DNA of 64,000 nt. Origin: JAXMAF01 sp046350555. Lineage in GTDB: Bacteria; Planctomycetota; Phycisphaerae; Phycisphaerales; SM1A02. The DNA is taken from NCBI GenBank assembly GCA_046350555.1, contig JAXMAF010000015.1, positions 1 to 64,000 on the forward strand, given 5' to 3'. Position 1 is the first letter of the stretch. Every line of letters starts with the position of its first letter. Shown here in pieces: positions 56,128-64,000 of the stretch. Position numbers and translations under genes: made by a program. Under the pieces are notes generated by a model. The model was given only the letters and a program-made list of their open reading frames with translations, was not told where the DNA came from and ran no database searches.

Positions 56128-56297
56128 GTTCCGCGGCCCTCCGCAGCGATTCCTGCTCCGCGTCCCTCCGCGTCCCTCCGCGTCCCTCCGCGGCAACTCC
56201 TACTCCGCGGCCCTCCGCGGCCCTCCGCGGCCCTCCGCGGCTGATTCTCTCCCGCGTTTCTCCGCGGCAATTCCTGCTCCGCGTCCCTCCGCGGCCG
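56128..56297. repeat. Inverted counterpart of the 37-bp array
   Basis: The + strand reads CCCTCCGCGG-type blocks, the reverse complement of the array at 55608-55975, with more irregular unit length. Together they could form a very long hairpin. Confidence 0.8.
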
Positions 56298-56314
56298 CGC
56301 GAAGCAACCCCTCG

Positions 56315-59300
56315 TCACCGCGGCAGCTCGCGCACGAAGATGTTCGCGAACTCCACCGGATCTCCGTGGCTCTGCAACGCGATCGGGCCCTCCGCGGCGA
56401 CACCCGGAAGCTGCGCGTTCTCGATGACCGTCTTGCCGTTGAGCACGACGGTGAGTCGATCGCCCTTCATCGTGATGAGAAACCGATTCCACTCCCCGAG
56501 CGGATTGTCCGCGCGCTCGCGCGGCGCGACCGCCTTGCGCACCTCGGCGGGCTGGTTCGCGTCGGTGCGGTAGCCGTAGACCTCGCCCGAGCCGCACGGC
56601 CAGCACCAGATGTTGACCTGGCTCTTGCTGCTGCCGCGCAGGTAGATGCCGCTGTCGCCGGCGTCGGGAACCTTGGCGGTGACGAGCTTGCCGTCGGGTC
56701 CCTTCTGCTCGAGCCCGTCGGCGCCGAAGACCGGATGCTCGGTCTCGACAGGCTTCGCCGGCAATCGCCAGTCGACGATCATCTGGAAGTCCCGGTACGA
56801 CTTCGTCGACCAGAGATCGCCGCCCTTGCCGTCGTACCTGAGGATCCAGTCGTCGACGATCCAGTGCCTGTGGTTCTCGCTCTTCGCGTCGTCGTCCAGC
56901 TTCCATCCGTCGAGATCGATGCCGTTGAAGATCGGCACGAATCCCTCGGCGGAAGAGGCGACCTGCTCGGGCTTCGGCGGCGGACTCGACGGCGGCAACT
57001 CCTTGATGCGGATGTTGCGGAACTCGATGGGCGTGCCTTCGCTCTCCAGGCAGATGTAGCCCTTGCGCGGGACGGCGTTGTGCCCGCGCGTCACCACCTT
57101 GCCGTTCACCGCCAGCGAGATGTCGCCGTTGTTGCACGTGACCAGGTAATGGTTCCACTCGCCCGCGGGCTTCATGCGCTTCTCGGTCGGGAAGGCGCGG
57201 CTTCCCTTGTTGCGCGGATTCTCCGGCGTCATCGTCGCGCCGTGGATCGGGAAGATGTCGCCGTCGCTGGTGAACCAGTCGCCTTCGCTGCCCACCATCA
57301 CCTGCACCTCGAGGGCGCGCGTGAAGGGCTGGCCGCGCGCCGTCATGCCGTCGCTCCAGACGAAGAGGCCTGCGTTGCCCTGCGCCTCGAGATGCTTCCA
57401 TTCGCACTCGAGCACGAAGTTCTCGTACATCGCGTCGGTGCGGAGCAGTCCAGTCGGCTTGCCCGTGCAGAAGATGACGCCATCGCGCACGGAGAAGGTC
57501 CCCGGGGCGACGTTGATGATCGACCAGCCCGCGAGGTCCCTGCCGTTGAAGATCGGCTTGAGATCGGGATCCTTGGAGAGAAACGACGTCGCTCCCCGGT
57601 CGGCCGGCGCCGGCCATCCACCCTCCGGCGCGGGCCATGCGTCGGTGCGGAACGGTGCGACGGGGAGCCCGTTCGCGGCGAAGAGCGACGCGCTGGGCGC
57701 CGCCGACCACGCATAGCGCACCGCGACCGGCTTGGGCACCGACTCGCTCCACACGACGACCGTCTCGCCCTCGATCCGCGCCTCCGCGTCGTGGAAACGA
57801 CGATCCTCGCCGGCGATGGCGAAGCCGCCGAGGCCGGCGGGGGACGCCTTGAGCCCGCCGCCGACCTGGTCGAAGTGGACGCGGACGCGGCCCTCCTCGA
57901 TGGTGGACTCGGCCAGTCGCGGACTTCTCGCCGCGACGTCGGCCTTTCCGTACACGTCGGCCAGCGCGAGCGCGGCGAGTCGATCGCCGACCGTCCTCTT
58001 GTTGCGCGGATGGATGTCCTTCGGGTCGCCGACGTCGAGCGTCACGACCATGCCCGTGCGGGGAAGCGCGAGCGCCGCGGCCTGCGCATCGCGCAGCGCC
58101 GCCGTCTCGCCGCGATCGTCCGGATAGGCGAAGGGCGCGATCTGCACAAACTCAAAGGCGAGATCCGCGCCGAAGAGCCCGCGCCAGGCGCGGATCATGT
58201 CCGGGAACATCTTCGCGTAGAGCGCCGGGTCGTAGCGGTTCGATTCACCCTGGTACCAGATCGCGCCGCGCAGCGCGAAGGGCACGAGCGGGGCGATCAT
58301 CCCGTTGAAGAGCGCCGTCGGCGTCGCGGCCGTGATGGCCATCCCGCCGTCCATCGGCGGCAGCGCGCCGGCGGCCGCGCCGCGGACCCGTTTCCAATCG
58401 CCGGCGAGCTGCACGGCGCCGCCGCCGTTGGCGAGCCGCAGCGTCATCTGCTCCGGCTTGCCGTTGACCCCGCCGACGCCACCCGTGTCGAGCACGCGGA
58501 TCGCGATGATGTTGCGTCCCGCCTTGAGGACGTTCGCGGGCACGTCGTAGCGGCGCGGCACCGCCCACTTGCCGTCGTCGCGCGTCGCGCCGACGAGCAA
58601 GCCGTTGATGAACGTCTCGTCGCGATCGTCGATCGGGCCGAGGCCGAGCTCCGCCGGCTGGCCCTTCCACGCTTCCGGCAGGTCGATCGCGCGCCGAAGG
58701 TAGACGACGCCATCGAACGACTCGAGGCCGTCGCCGGAGAAGCTCGCGGGCAGCACCGACGTGGGCCACGCCTTGTCGTCGAAGGTCGCGCTGTTCCATC
58801 CGGCGCCCGGCGCGCCCGGCAGCGTGTCCAGTCGCGCCCACCAGTTGCCGCCGATTTCCTTGAGCTTGGCGGCGCGCACCGCGGGATCGGGGTCGCTCGC
58901 GGCCAGGGAGTCGAGCGCGCCGGAGAAGCGCGGGATCGACTTCAGGGCCTCGGCCGGCATCCACGCCTCGACCGTCGTGCCGCCCCCATCGGCCGAGAGG
59001 AGCCCGACGGGCATCCCGAGCTTCTCCTGGAGCGCCCGACCGAAGTGGTACGCCACGGCGCTGAAGCCCGAGGCGACCGCGGGCGTGCACGGCTGCCAGC
59101 CCGCGGGCTTCGTCGGGAAGGTGTGCGTGGGGCGCGGCGACGGGACGTTTGGAACCACGAAGAAGCGCATCGTCGGATGGTTCGCCGCGGCGATCGTGGC
59201 CTCGGCCTCGCGCGGCTGCGTTCCCGCCTGGCCGAGCGCCCATTCCATGTTCGACTGACCGGAGCAGAGCCACACCTCGCCGACGAGCACGTCGCGCACG

Positions 59301-59671
59301 GTGCGCGTCTCCCCCGCCGGCACCGCGCCCGAGCCGGTCGCCGGAGCGCCGGCCGCGGGAGCCGTCGTGGCCGTCAGCGTGAACGGCCCCCCCGCCGCAG
59401 GCGTGCGCAGCCGCGCAAGCCACAGGCCATGCTCGTCGGCCTTCGCCGTGGCGCTCGCGCCCTTGCCCTCGATCTTCCAGTCGCCGAGGACGGTGATCGT
59501 CTCTCCGGGCCGCGCCCATCCCCAGATCGGCGCCTGCGTCTGCTGCTGAAGCACGACGCCGTCGGTGAAGAGATCGGAGAGCACGAGCTCGGCCCGCGCG
59601 GTCGAGACGACCATCGCGGCGAGGAGAATGGTCGCGTGCAGGCAGGTGCGGCGAGAGTCGAGGCAGGGCAT
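56315..59671 (-). CDS. Secreted sialate O-acetylesterase fused to two DUF1080 domains
   Basis: The 1118-aa protein has a signal peptide (ATILLAAMVVSTARA). The SGNH-type esterase part (about 130-650) has S140 in GQSNMEW, the YQGESNRYDP block, and GDPKDIHPRNK carrying the Asp and His. It would remove O-acetyl groups from sialic acids or related acetylated sugars. Two DUF1080 (3-keto-disaccharide hydrolase, laminin-G-like) domains follow, at about 700-890 (PIFNGRDLAGWSI ... RNIRIKELPP) and about 905-1118 (PIFNGIDLDGWKL ... FANIFVRELPR). A single chain with all three is unusual. It suits stepwise attack on acetylated polysaccharides. Confidence 0.9.
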   Translation of the reverse strand: MPCLDSRRTCLHATILLAAMVVSTARAELVLSDLFTDGVVLQQQTQAPIWGWARPGETITVLGDWKIEGKGASATAKADEHGLWLARLRTPAAGGPFTLTATTAPAAGAPATGSGAVPAGETRTVRDVLVGEVWLCSGQSNMEWALGQAGTQPREAEATIAAANHPTMRFFVVPNVPSPRPTHTFPTKPAGWQPCTPAVASGFSAVAYHFGRALQEKLGMPVGLLSADGGGTTVEAWMPAEALKSIPRFSGALDSLAASDPDPAVRAAKLKEIGGNWWARLDTLPGAPGAGWNSATFDDKAWPTSVLPASFSGDGLESFDGVVYLRRAIDLPEAWKGQPAELGLGPIDDRDETFINGLLVGATRDDGKWAVPRRYDVPANVLKAGRNIIAIRVLDTGGVGGVNGKPEQMTLRLANGGGAVQLAGDWKRVRGAAAGALPPMDGGMAITAATPTALFNGMIAPLVPFALRGAIWYQGESNRYDPALYAKMFPDMIRAWRGLFGADLAFEFVQIAPFAYPDDRGETAALRDAQAAALALPRTGMVVTLDVGDPKDIHPRNKRTVGDRLAALALADVYGKADVAARSPRLAESTIEEGRVRVHFDQVGGGLKASPAGLGGFAIAGEDRRFHDAEARIEGETVVVWSESVPKPVAVRYAWSAAPSASLFAANGLPVAPFRTDAWPAPEGGWPAPADRGATSFLSKDPDLKPIFNGRDLAGWSIINVAPGTFSVRDGVIFCTGKPTGLLRTDAMYENFVLECEWKHLEAQGNAGLFVWSDGMTARGQPFTRALEVQVMVGSEGDWFTSDGDIFPIHGATMTPENPRNKGSRAFPTEKRMKPAGEWNHYLVTCNNGDISLAVNGKVVTRGHNAVPRKGYICLESEGTPIEFRNIRIKELPPSSPPPKPEQVASSAEGFVPIFNGIDLDGWKLDDDAKSENHRHWIVDDWILRYDGKGGDLWSTKSYRDFQMIVDWRLPAKPVETEHPVFGADGLEQKGPDGKLVTAKVPDAGDSGIYLRGSSKSQVNIWCWPCGSGEVYGYRTDANQPAEVRKAVAPRERADNPLGEWNRFLITMKGDRLTVVLNGKTVIENAQLPGVAAEGPIALQSHGDPVEFANIFVRELPR

Positions 59672-59761
59672 CTCCGCACTGTACAACGGCGGGGATTCGG
59701 GAAGAAATGGCCGACTCCACGGAAGTCGCGAACGAGCGACCCCGTCACGCGACGCGCCGGC

Positions 59762-61038
59762 TCACGTCGACTCGCCCGCGTCCCCCAGCATCCTCACATC
59801 GAGCCCCTCGATCTGCTGGAGCGTCCTTCCCGCGATGCCTTGCAGGTCGCCGTACATGCCCGCGGTCGCGTCGATGGCGCTGCGGATCTGCTCCTCGCGC
59901 TTGGCCCACTGCCTGGTCATCGCCCGGCGCTCCTTCTCCAGGTCCTCCTGCATGTCGCCGAACTTCTCGACGATCGCCTGGATGCGTTGGCGGAAGCGCG
60001 GGCCGGTGAGGTACTGGTAGACCATCTCCATCTTGGTCTGCTGGCCTTCGCCCGCCTGCCGCGCCGCCGCGAGCTCGGTGAGCGAATGGCGCAGGGCCAG
60101 CGCCAACGGAATGGCGCAGCGCGGCGACGTGACCCAGACGCCGTCGATCTGATCGAAGGTCTCGACCTCCCTGGGGAGCGCCTGCGAGACGAGGATCGCG
60201 ATCTCGGCCTTCGCGGCGCGCTGATCGTCGCGCAGCTTCACGAGCCAGCCGTCGGACCAGTTCTTCGTCCGCTTCGATTCCCACAGGATCGTGCCGCACG
60301 CCTGCCCCAGCGGGCCGAGCACCCGGTGCAGCGCATCGCCGCCATGTTCGCCCTTGGCCACCGGCTCGATCGTGTCGCGCGGGAACCTCGCCCGGAGGAA
60401 CGCCTCGAGCTCCAGCTCCTGCACCTCGCCCTGGAGCTGCTGCGAGCCCTGTTCCATCTTGCGCTTCATCTCCTCGACCTGACGCGTCATGTCGCCGATG
60501 ACCTTGTCCTTCTCGGCCATCCGGAGCCGCGCGTCCTCGTCGGCGCGCTGCCGCGCCCTGGTTTCCACCGCGCCGAGCCCTTCCGTGACGCGCTTCTCGA
60601 TGGTGAGGTCCATCTCGCGCCGGGCGTCGTCGAGCTCGCGCTGCTTGCGGAGCAGCTCGGCCTCGGCCTTCTGCGCCGTGGCGAGCTTGGCGTTGAGCGA
60701 CTTGAGCCGCATCGTCGAGGTCGGCGATGCGCCGGTCCTTGCCGGAGAGGTCCGTCTCGAGCCGCAATCCGCGCCTTCCTCGCCTCGTCGGCCGCGATCG
60801 CGGCGCGCTCCGCCTGGACCTTGGCCGCGACCTGATCGGCGATCGACGCCTGCGCCTTCGCGAGCGCAGCCTGCTGCTCGCGCAGCGCGGCCTCGCGGGC
60901 GCTCATCTCCGCCGCGCCGGCGGCGATCCTGGCCTCGTACTGCCTTCTCGTCGCCTCGATCAGGGGCGCCGCCAGCGACTCCGTGAGCGGAATCTGCGCG
61001 TTGCACTTCGGGCAGGTGATGGTGTCGGGCGAAGGCAT
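59762..61038 (-). pseudogene. DUF2130 protein gene with two frameshifts
   Basis: The N-terminus begins at ATG 61038 (CPKCNAQIPLTESLAAPLIEA) and runs as a long coiled coil. Between about 60765 and 60712 the reading frame changes twice: ...EARKARIAA / RLETDLSGKDRRIADLDD / MRLKSLNAKLATAQKAEAEL. It then stays open to 59762 through the DUF2130 core (FPRDTIEPV, ILWESKRTKNWSDGWLVKLRDDQ), which has a nuclease-like look. The net shift is not a multiple of three. It is either a recently broken gene or two sequencing errors 50 bp apart. Typical family length is about 420 residues, which would fit the repaired frame. Confidence 0.75.
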
Positions 61039-61171
61039 GGTCGGGCGGTGCGGGCGGCATGGTATCGGGCGCGGTTCGACACGCCTCGCGACCGATGCCG
61101 TCGCCCGGACGGTCGCCGTCGAGGTCGGCTCGGCACGTCGTGCTGGCAAAGGTTGCGTGGCCCGCGATGCG

Positions 61172-61360
61172 TTAGCACTAAAGCGCCCCTTGGCTCCGTC
61201 GCGAGACCGCTCGGAGTGGCTTTCCGCAAGGAAGAGCGCCGCGTTCGAGGCGCCGGTGGCTCCTCTGCGAGCCATCAAGCCTCGAACGCAAGCTCTGACG
61301 CAGCGGAAATGCCGCTCCGGACGGTCGCAGTAGGAGCCAAGGGGCGCTGTAGTGTTAGGA
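61172..61360. mobile_element. 181-bp MITE with TTAG target duplication
   Basis: Core 61176-61356 is flanked by TTAG (61172-61175 and 61357-61360). Ends CACTAAAGCGCCCCTTGGCT and, from the right, CACTACAGCGCCCCTTGGCT match except one base. The two halves continue to match imperfectly for about 80 bp, so the element folds as one hairpin. It contains no gene. It lies between the DUF2130 start and the Hpt-STAS start. Confidence 0.85.
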
Positions 61361-61394
61361 TGCCCCGCGCGACGTCGCGTCGCATGGCCAACGA

Positions 61395-62159
61395 ATGGGA
61401 TCGCTCATGGGCACTTCTGACGGAACCGGCGGCTTCGGCTCGGACGGGATCATGCTCGAGCTCTTCGGGGCGGAGGTCGACATGCACCTGCCGGTCCTCA
61501 GCGAAGGGCTGCTGGCGCTGGAGAAGGGACGCGCCGGCAAGAAGGAGATCGACTCCATGATGCGTGCCGCCCACTCGATCAAGGGCGCCGCCCGCATCGT
61601 CGGCAACGACGCGGCGGTGCGCGTCGCGCACCTCCTCGAGGACTGCTTCACCTTCGCGAAGGAGGGCCGAATCGGCCTCAGCAGCGATGTCGTCGACACG
61701 CTGCTCCAGGGCGTCGACACGCTTCAGCGCGTCTGCTCGCTCCAGTCGGACCTGAGCGAGGAGAACCTCCAGTCGATCCTCGACCGGATCGCGGCGGTCC
61801 GCGACGGAACGTCGCGATCGCCGGCGCCGACGACGGCGCGGCCCGCCGACGCGCTCGCCTCGACCTCCAGGACGGCGGAAGCCACGGTCGTGCTCCCCGC
61901 GATCTTCGACGAGGCGTCGGCGGAGTCCGTCCGGCGCGACCTGTGCGGCGTCGTCGCACGGACTCCGTCGCGCATCCTGGTCGACTTCGGATCGGTCGAG
62001 CGGGTTTCGGCCGCGGGCCTCTCCCTGCTCCTCTCCTTCGCCCACGAGGCGAAGGGCGCACAGCCGGCGCCGGCCGTCGAGGCGGTCCGGGTCGGGCCTC
62101 CGATCCGAGCGCTCTTCCGGCTCGTCGGACTTGATCGCGCGTGGGCGTCGCACGACTGA
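61395..62159 (+). CDS. Hpt-STAS protein
   Basis: The 254-aa cytoplasmic protein has an N-terminal histidine phosphotransfer domain with H60 in AAHSIKGAARIVG, the site phosphorylated by a CheA-like kinase or response regulator. After a Pro/Ala/Thr-rich linker (about 135-160) comes a STAS-like domain (about 165-250; VVLPAIFDEASAESVRR, ILVDFGSVERVSAAGLSLLLSF) like anti-sigma antagonists or MtlA-type partner switches. It lies 17 bp before the CheA gene, so the two probably form a phosphorelay. The start could alternatively be Met 5. A MITE sits directly upstream. Confidence 0.8.
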   Translation: MGSLMGTSDGTGGFGSDGIMLELFGAEVDMHLPVLSEGLLALEKGRAGKKEIDSMMRAAHSIKGAARIVGNDAAVRVAHLLEDCFTFAKEGRIGLSSDVVDTLLQGVDTLQRVCSLQSDLSEENLQSILDRIAAVRDGTSRSPAPTTARPADALASTSRTAEATVVLPAIFDEASAESVRRDLCGVVARTPSRILVDFGSVERVSAAGLSLLLSFAHEAKGAQPAPAVEAVRVGPPIRALFRLVGLDRAWASHD

Positions 62160-62176
62160 ACGAGGACCCGGTTTCG

Positions 62177-64000
62177 GTGGAAACAAGCGACAATCAACGC
62201 TTTGTTGTCGAGGCCCGCGAGCATCTGGCGGCGATGACGGCGGCGCTGATTGCGCTCGAGCGCGGCGACGCGGATCCACGCGCCCGCGTCGAGCAGTTGC
62301 TGCGCGCGGCGCACAGCGTCAAGGGCGGCGCCGGCTTCACCGGACGCCGCAACGTCGAGCGACTGGCGCACGCCCTGGAGACCGCCATCGAGAACGTGCG
62401 CGAGGGACGGATCGCGGCGTCGGCGGAGGCGATCGACGCCATGCTCGCCGTCCTCGACCGCGTCGGCGGGATGATCGACGACCTCGAGCACAGCGATGAG
62501 GTCGACATCTCGGAGCCGATGACGCGCCTCGGGCCCTTGATCGACGCGGCCGCGCCGCCGGCGAGCGGGCCCGGCGCGATCGAGGCCCGGCCATCGCCGC
62601 GCACCACGGACGCGACGGTGGACGCGTCGATGGCGCAGGTCAGCGACTTTCCGCTCTCCGAGCGCGTCCGGTCGGGCTGGTCGCCGGGCACATCGTTCCT
62701 CTATGGCGTCAAGCTCGACTGGTTCGCCTGCGAGCGCGAGTTCGGAATCGACCCGCTGGAGGTGGCGCGGCGCCTGGAGGACTCCGGCACCCTCCTCGAC
62801 TCGCGCGTCGATCCGGCGGAGGGCTCGTTGCATCAAGGTCCGGCGAGACCTCCGCTCTGGTGCCGCGCGATCATCGCCGCCACGCTGCCGCCGGAGGAGT
62901 TCTCGAGGCGGCTGGACATCCCCTGCGCCGCGATCCTCTGCCTCCAGCAGGTCTCGGGCGGCGCGCCGTCGGATGCGCCCCGGCCCGCGCCGCGACCGAG
63001 ACCGCCTGCGGCCGCGACCTCCCTGCGCATCTCGGTGCCCCTGATCGATCGGATGATGGAGCTCGCCGGCGAGCTCGCCCTCGTGCGCAACCAGGCGCTG
63101 CGAGCGACCGATCCGACCAACGCGTCGCTGCGCCGGCTGATGCGAAGGCTCGACTCGGTGACGACCGATCTCCAGGACGCCGCGCTGCGGATGCGCATGC
63201 AGCCGGTCGCGAACCTCTTCGATCGCTTCCCGCGCACGGTGCGGGACCTGGCCCGCCAGGTCGGCAAGCAGATCGAGCTTCAGATCACCGGATCGGAGGT
63301 CGAGCTGGACAAGACCGTCCTCGAGGCCCTGGCGGATCCGTTGACGCACCTGATCCGCAACTGCTGCGATCACGGGATCGAACCGCCCGAGCAGCGCGTC
63401 CGGAGCGGCAAGCCGCCGACGGGACTCATCACCCTCGGCGCGCGGCAGGACCGGGGACAGATCGTGATCGAGGTGCGCGACGACGGAAAGGGCCTCGATC
63501 CCGAGGCGATCAAGCGGAAGGCGATCGAGTCGGGGATCAAGGGACGCGGCGAGCTCGACGCCCTGAACGAGCGACAGCTCTTCGATCTCATCCTGCTCTC
63601 GGGCTTCTCGACCGCCGCGCGCGTGACCGACCTCTCGGGGCGCGGCGTCGGGATGGACGTGGTGAAGACGAACCTGGAGCAGATCGGCGGCTCCGTGGAG
63701 ATCGACTCGGCGATCGGTCGCGGCACCCTCTTCTCGCTGCGCCTGCCGCTGACGCTGGCGATCATGCCGTGCCAGCTCGTGTCGTGCGGCGAGCGGCGCT
63801 ACGCGATTCCCCAGCGCGACCTCGAGGAGATCGTCCTGCTGGAACCGGACCGCGGACGTGCGCGGATCGAGTGCACGCAGGACGAGGAGGTCCTGCGCCT
63901 CCGCGGCGCCCTGGTGCCGGTGGTGCGCCTCGCCGAGGTGCTGGGCAGCCGCGAGCCCTTCACCGCGGAGACGCGGGCGCGCATCATCGCCCGCCACCAT
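62177..64000 (+). CDS. CheA-type chemotaxis histidine kinase (partial, cut by window end)
   Basis: 608 codons are visible, open to the last base. The GTG at 62177 with GAGGA ten bases upstream is preferred. Order: Hpt/P1 domain (H46 in AAHSVKGGAGFTG), a linker and an adaptor-like segment (about 160-265), P3 dimerisation helices (SVPLIDRMMELAGELALVRNQ, about 285), the HATPase region (N-box LIRNCCDHGIEPPEQR about 392, G1 VRDDGKGLD about 433, G2 LSGRGVGMDVV about 487), and the start of a CheW-like P5 domain from about residue 530. It phosphorylates its own Hpt and passes the phosphate to response regulators, controlling motility or another output. Receptor and CheY genes would be expected beyond the window. 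Confidence 0.9.
   Translation, partial: METSDNQRFVVEAREHLAAMTAALIALERGDADPRARVEQLLRAAHSVKGGAGFTGRRNVERLAHALETAIENVREGRIAASAEAIDAMLAVLDRVGGMIDDLEHSDEVDISEPMTRLGPLIDAAAPPASGPGAIEARPSPRTTDATVDASMAQVSDFPLSERVRSGWSPGTSFLYGVKLDWFACEREFGIDPLEVARRLEDSGTLLDSRVDPAEGSLHQGPARPPLWCRAIIAATLPPEEFSRRLDIPCAAILCLQQVSGGAPSDAPRPAPRPRPPAAATSLRISVPLIDRMMELAGELALVRNQALRATDPTNASLRRLMRRLDSVTTDLQDAALRMRMQPVANLFDRFPRTVRDLARQVGKQIELQITGSEVELDKTVLEALADPLTHLIRNCCDHGIEPPEQRVRSGKPPTGLITLGARQDRGQIVIEVRDDGKGLDPEAIKRKAIESGIKGRGELDALNERQLFDLILLSGFSTAARVTDLSGRGVGMDVVKTNLEQIGGSVEIDSAIGRGTLFSLRLPLTLAIMPCQLVSCGERRYAIPQRDLEEIVLLEPDRGRARIECTQDEEVLRLRGALVPVVRLAEVLGSREPFTAETRARIIARHH

Larger units (their letters stand above)
55564..56314. 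other. 750-bp spacer with facing repeat arrays
   Basis: Occupied by the 37-bp tandem array and its inverted counterpart, with about 150 bp of unrelated sequence between. Long open frames here are a by-product of the repeats. Confidence 0.7.

Noticed and set aside
55520..60835. 1771-codon + strand open frame
   Set aside because: Antisense to the sialate esterase and DUF2130 genes and beginning in the 37-bp repeats; no recognisable domain.

Overview
This is a 64-kb stretch of a high-GC (roughly two thirds G+C by eye) Gram-negative-type genome. The gene content points to the Planctomycetota, most likely the Phycisphaerae/Phycisphaerales or an uncultured relative. About ten large secreted proteins carry the paired EF-hand-like tail 'DLNGDG-VVDGADLGLLLGAWG'. 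Other planctomycete marks are a TPR protein fused to two RNA polymerase alpha C-terminal domains, a 'CPACWHDLSGTPG' zinc-ribbon membrane protein, DUF1080 domains fused to a sialate O-acetylesterase, and PEP-CTERM-like anchors. No rRNA, tRNA, CRISPR array or intact transposase was recognised.

Layout. 0-9 kb: a methyltransferase, a secreted metzincin protease, polyprenyl diphosphate synthase, a tandem thioredoxin-fold (TlpA-like) protein, a MATE transporter and the TPR/alpha-CTD protein. 9-20 kb: a giant thrombospondin-type-3 repeat protein (1694 aa), a PAP2 phosphatase, an FG-GAP/UnbV protein, a vanadium-haloperoxidase-like protein with its own promoter and operator-like repeats, and a small dockerin-tailed protein. 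20-33 kb: aldo/keto reductase, beta-lactamase-fold serine hydrolase, CDF cation exporter, beta-helix surface protein, an unrecognised 714-aa protein, a secreted alpha/beta hydrolase, an IPT-domain protein and a coupled pair of small genes. 33-45 kb: a HAF-repeat protein, a triplicated PEP-CTERM-like gene whose third copy is cut off next to an IS110 remnant, a second TSP3 giant broken by two compensating deletions, decayed paralogue fragments, and another dockerin-tailed protein. 44-62 kb is housekeeping: ribosomal protein S1, an MFS transporter, HIT protein, lipoproteins, cyclophilin, Dus, ProC, sialate esterase and a frameshifted DUF2130 gene. 61-64 kb: an Hpt-STAS protein and a CheA-type kinase that runs off the window.

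The most unusual feature is not a gene. Ten copies of a ~100-bp inverted-repeat element lie between genes. In most copies the core is flanked on both sides by the same trinucleotide TGA (TCA on the other strand). At seven junctions that flanking TGA is the in-frame stop codon of the adjacent gene, and in one case both stops of a convergent pair are used. This looks like a miniature transposable element that inserts at TGA stop codons and restores the stop through a 3-bp target duplication. Two other miniature hairpin elements are present. One is 181 bp with a TTAG duplication upstream of the Hpt-STAS gene. The other is 178 bp, and its terminal TAG is the stop codon of the FG-GAP gene. There are also a 37-bp tandem array facing its own inverted copy, 13-bp operator-like repeats, a triplicated 55-bp repeat, and 99-bp repeat expansions in the two TSP3 genes.

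Functionally, the secreted set (protease, esterase, lipase-like hydrolase, haloperoxidase, adhesin-like giants) suggests a surface- or particle-associated heterotroph that displays many proteins through a shared Ca-binding dockerin-like tail. No cohesin partner was seen in this window.
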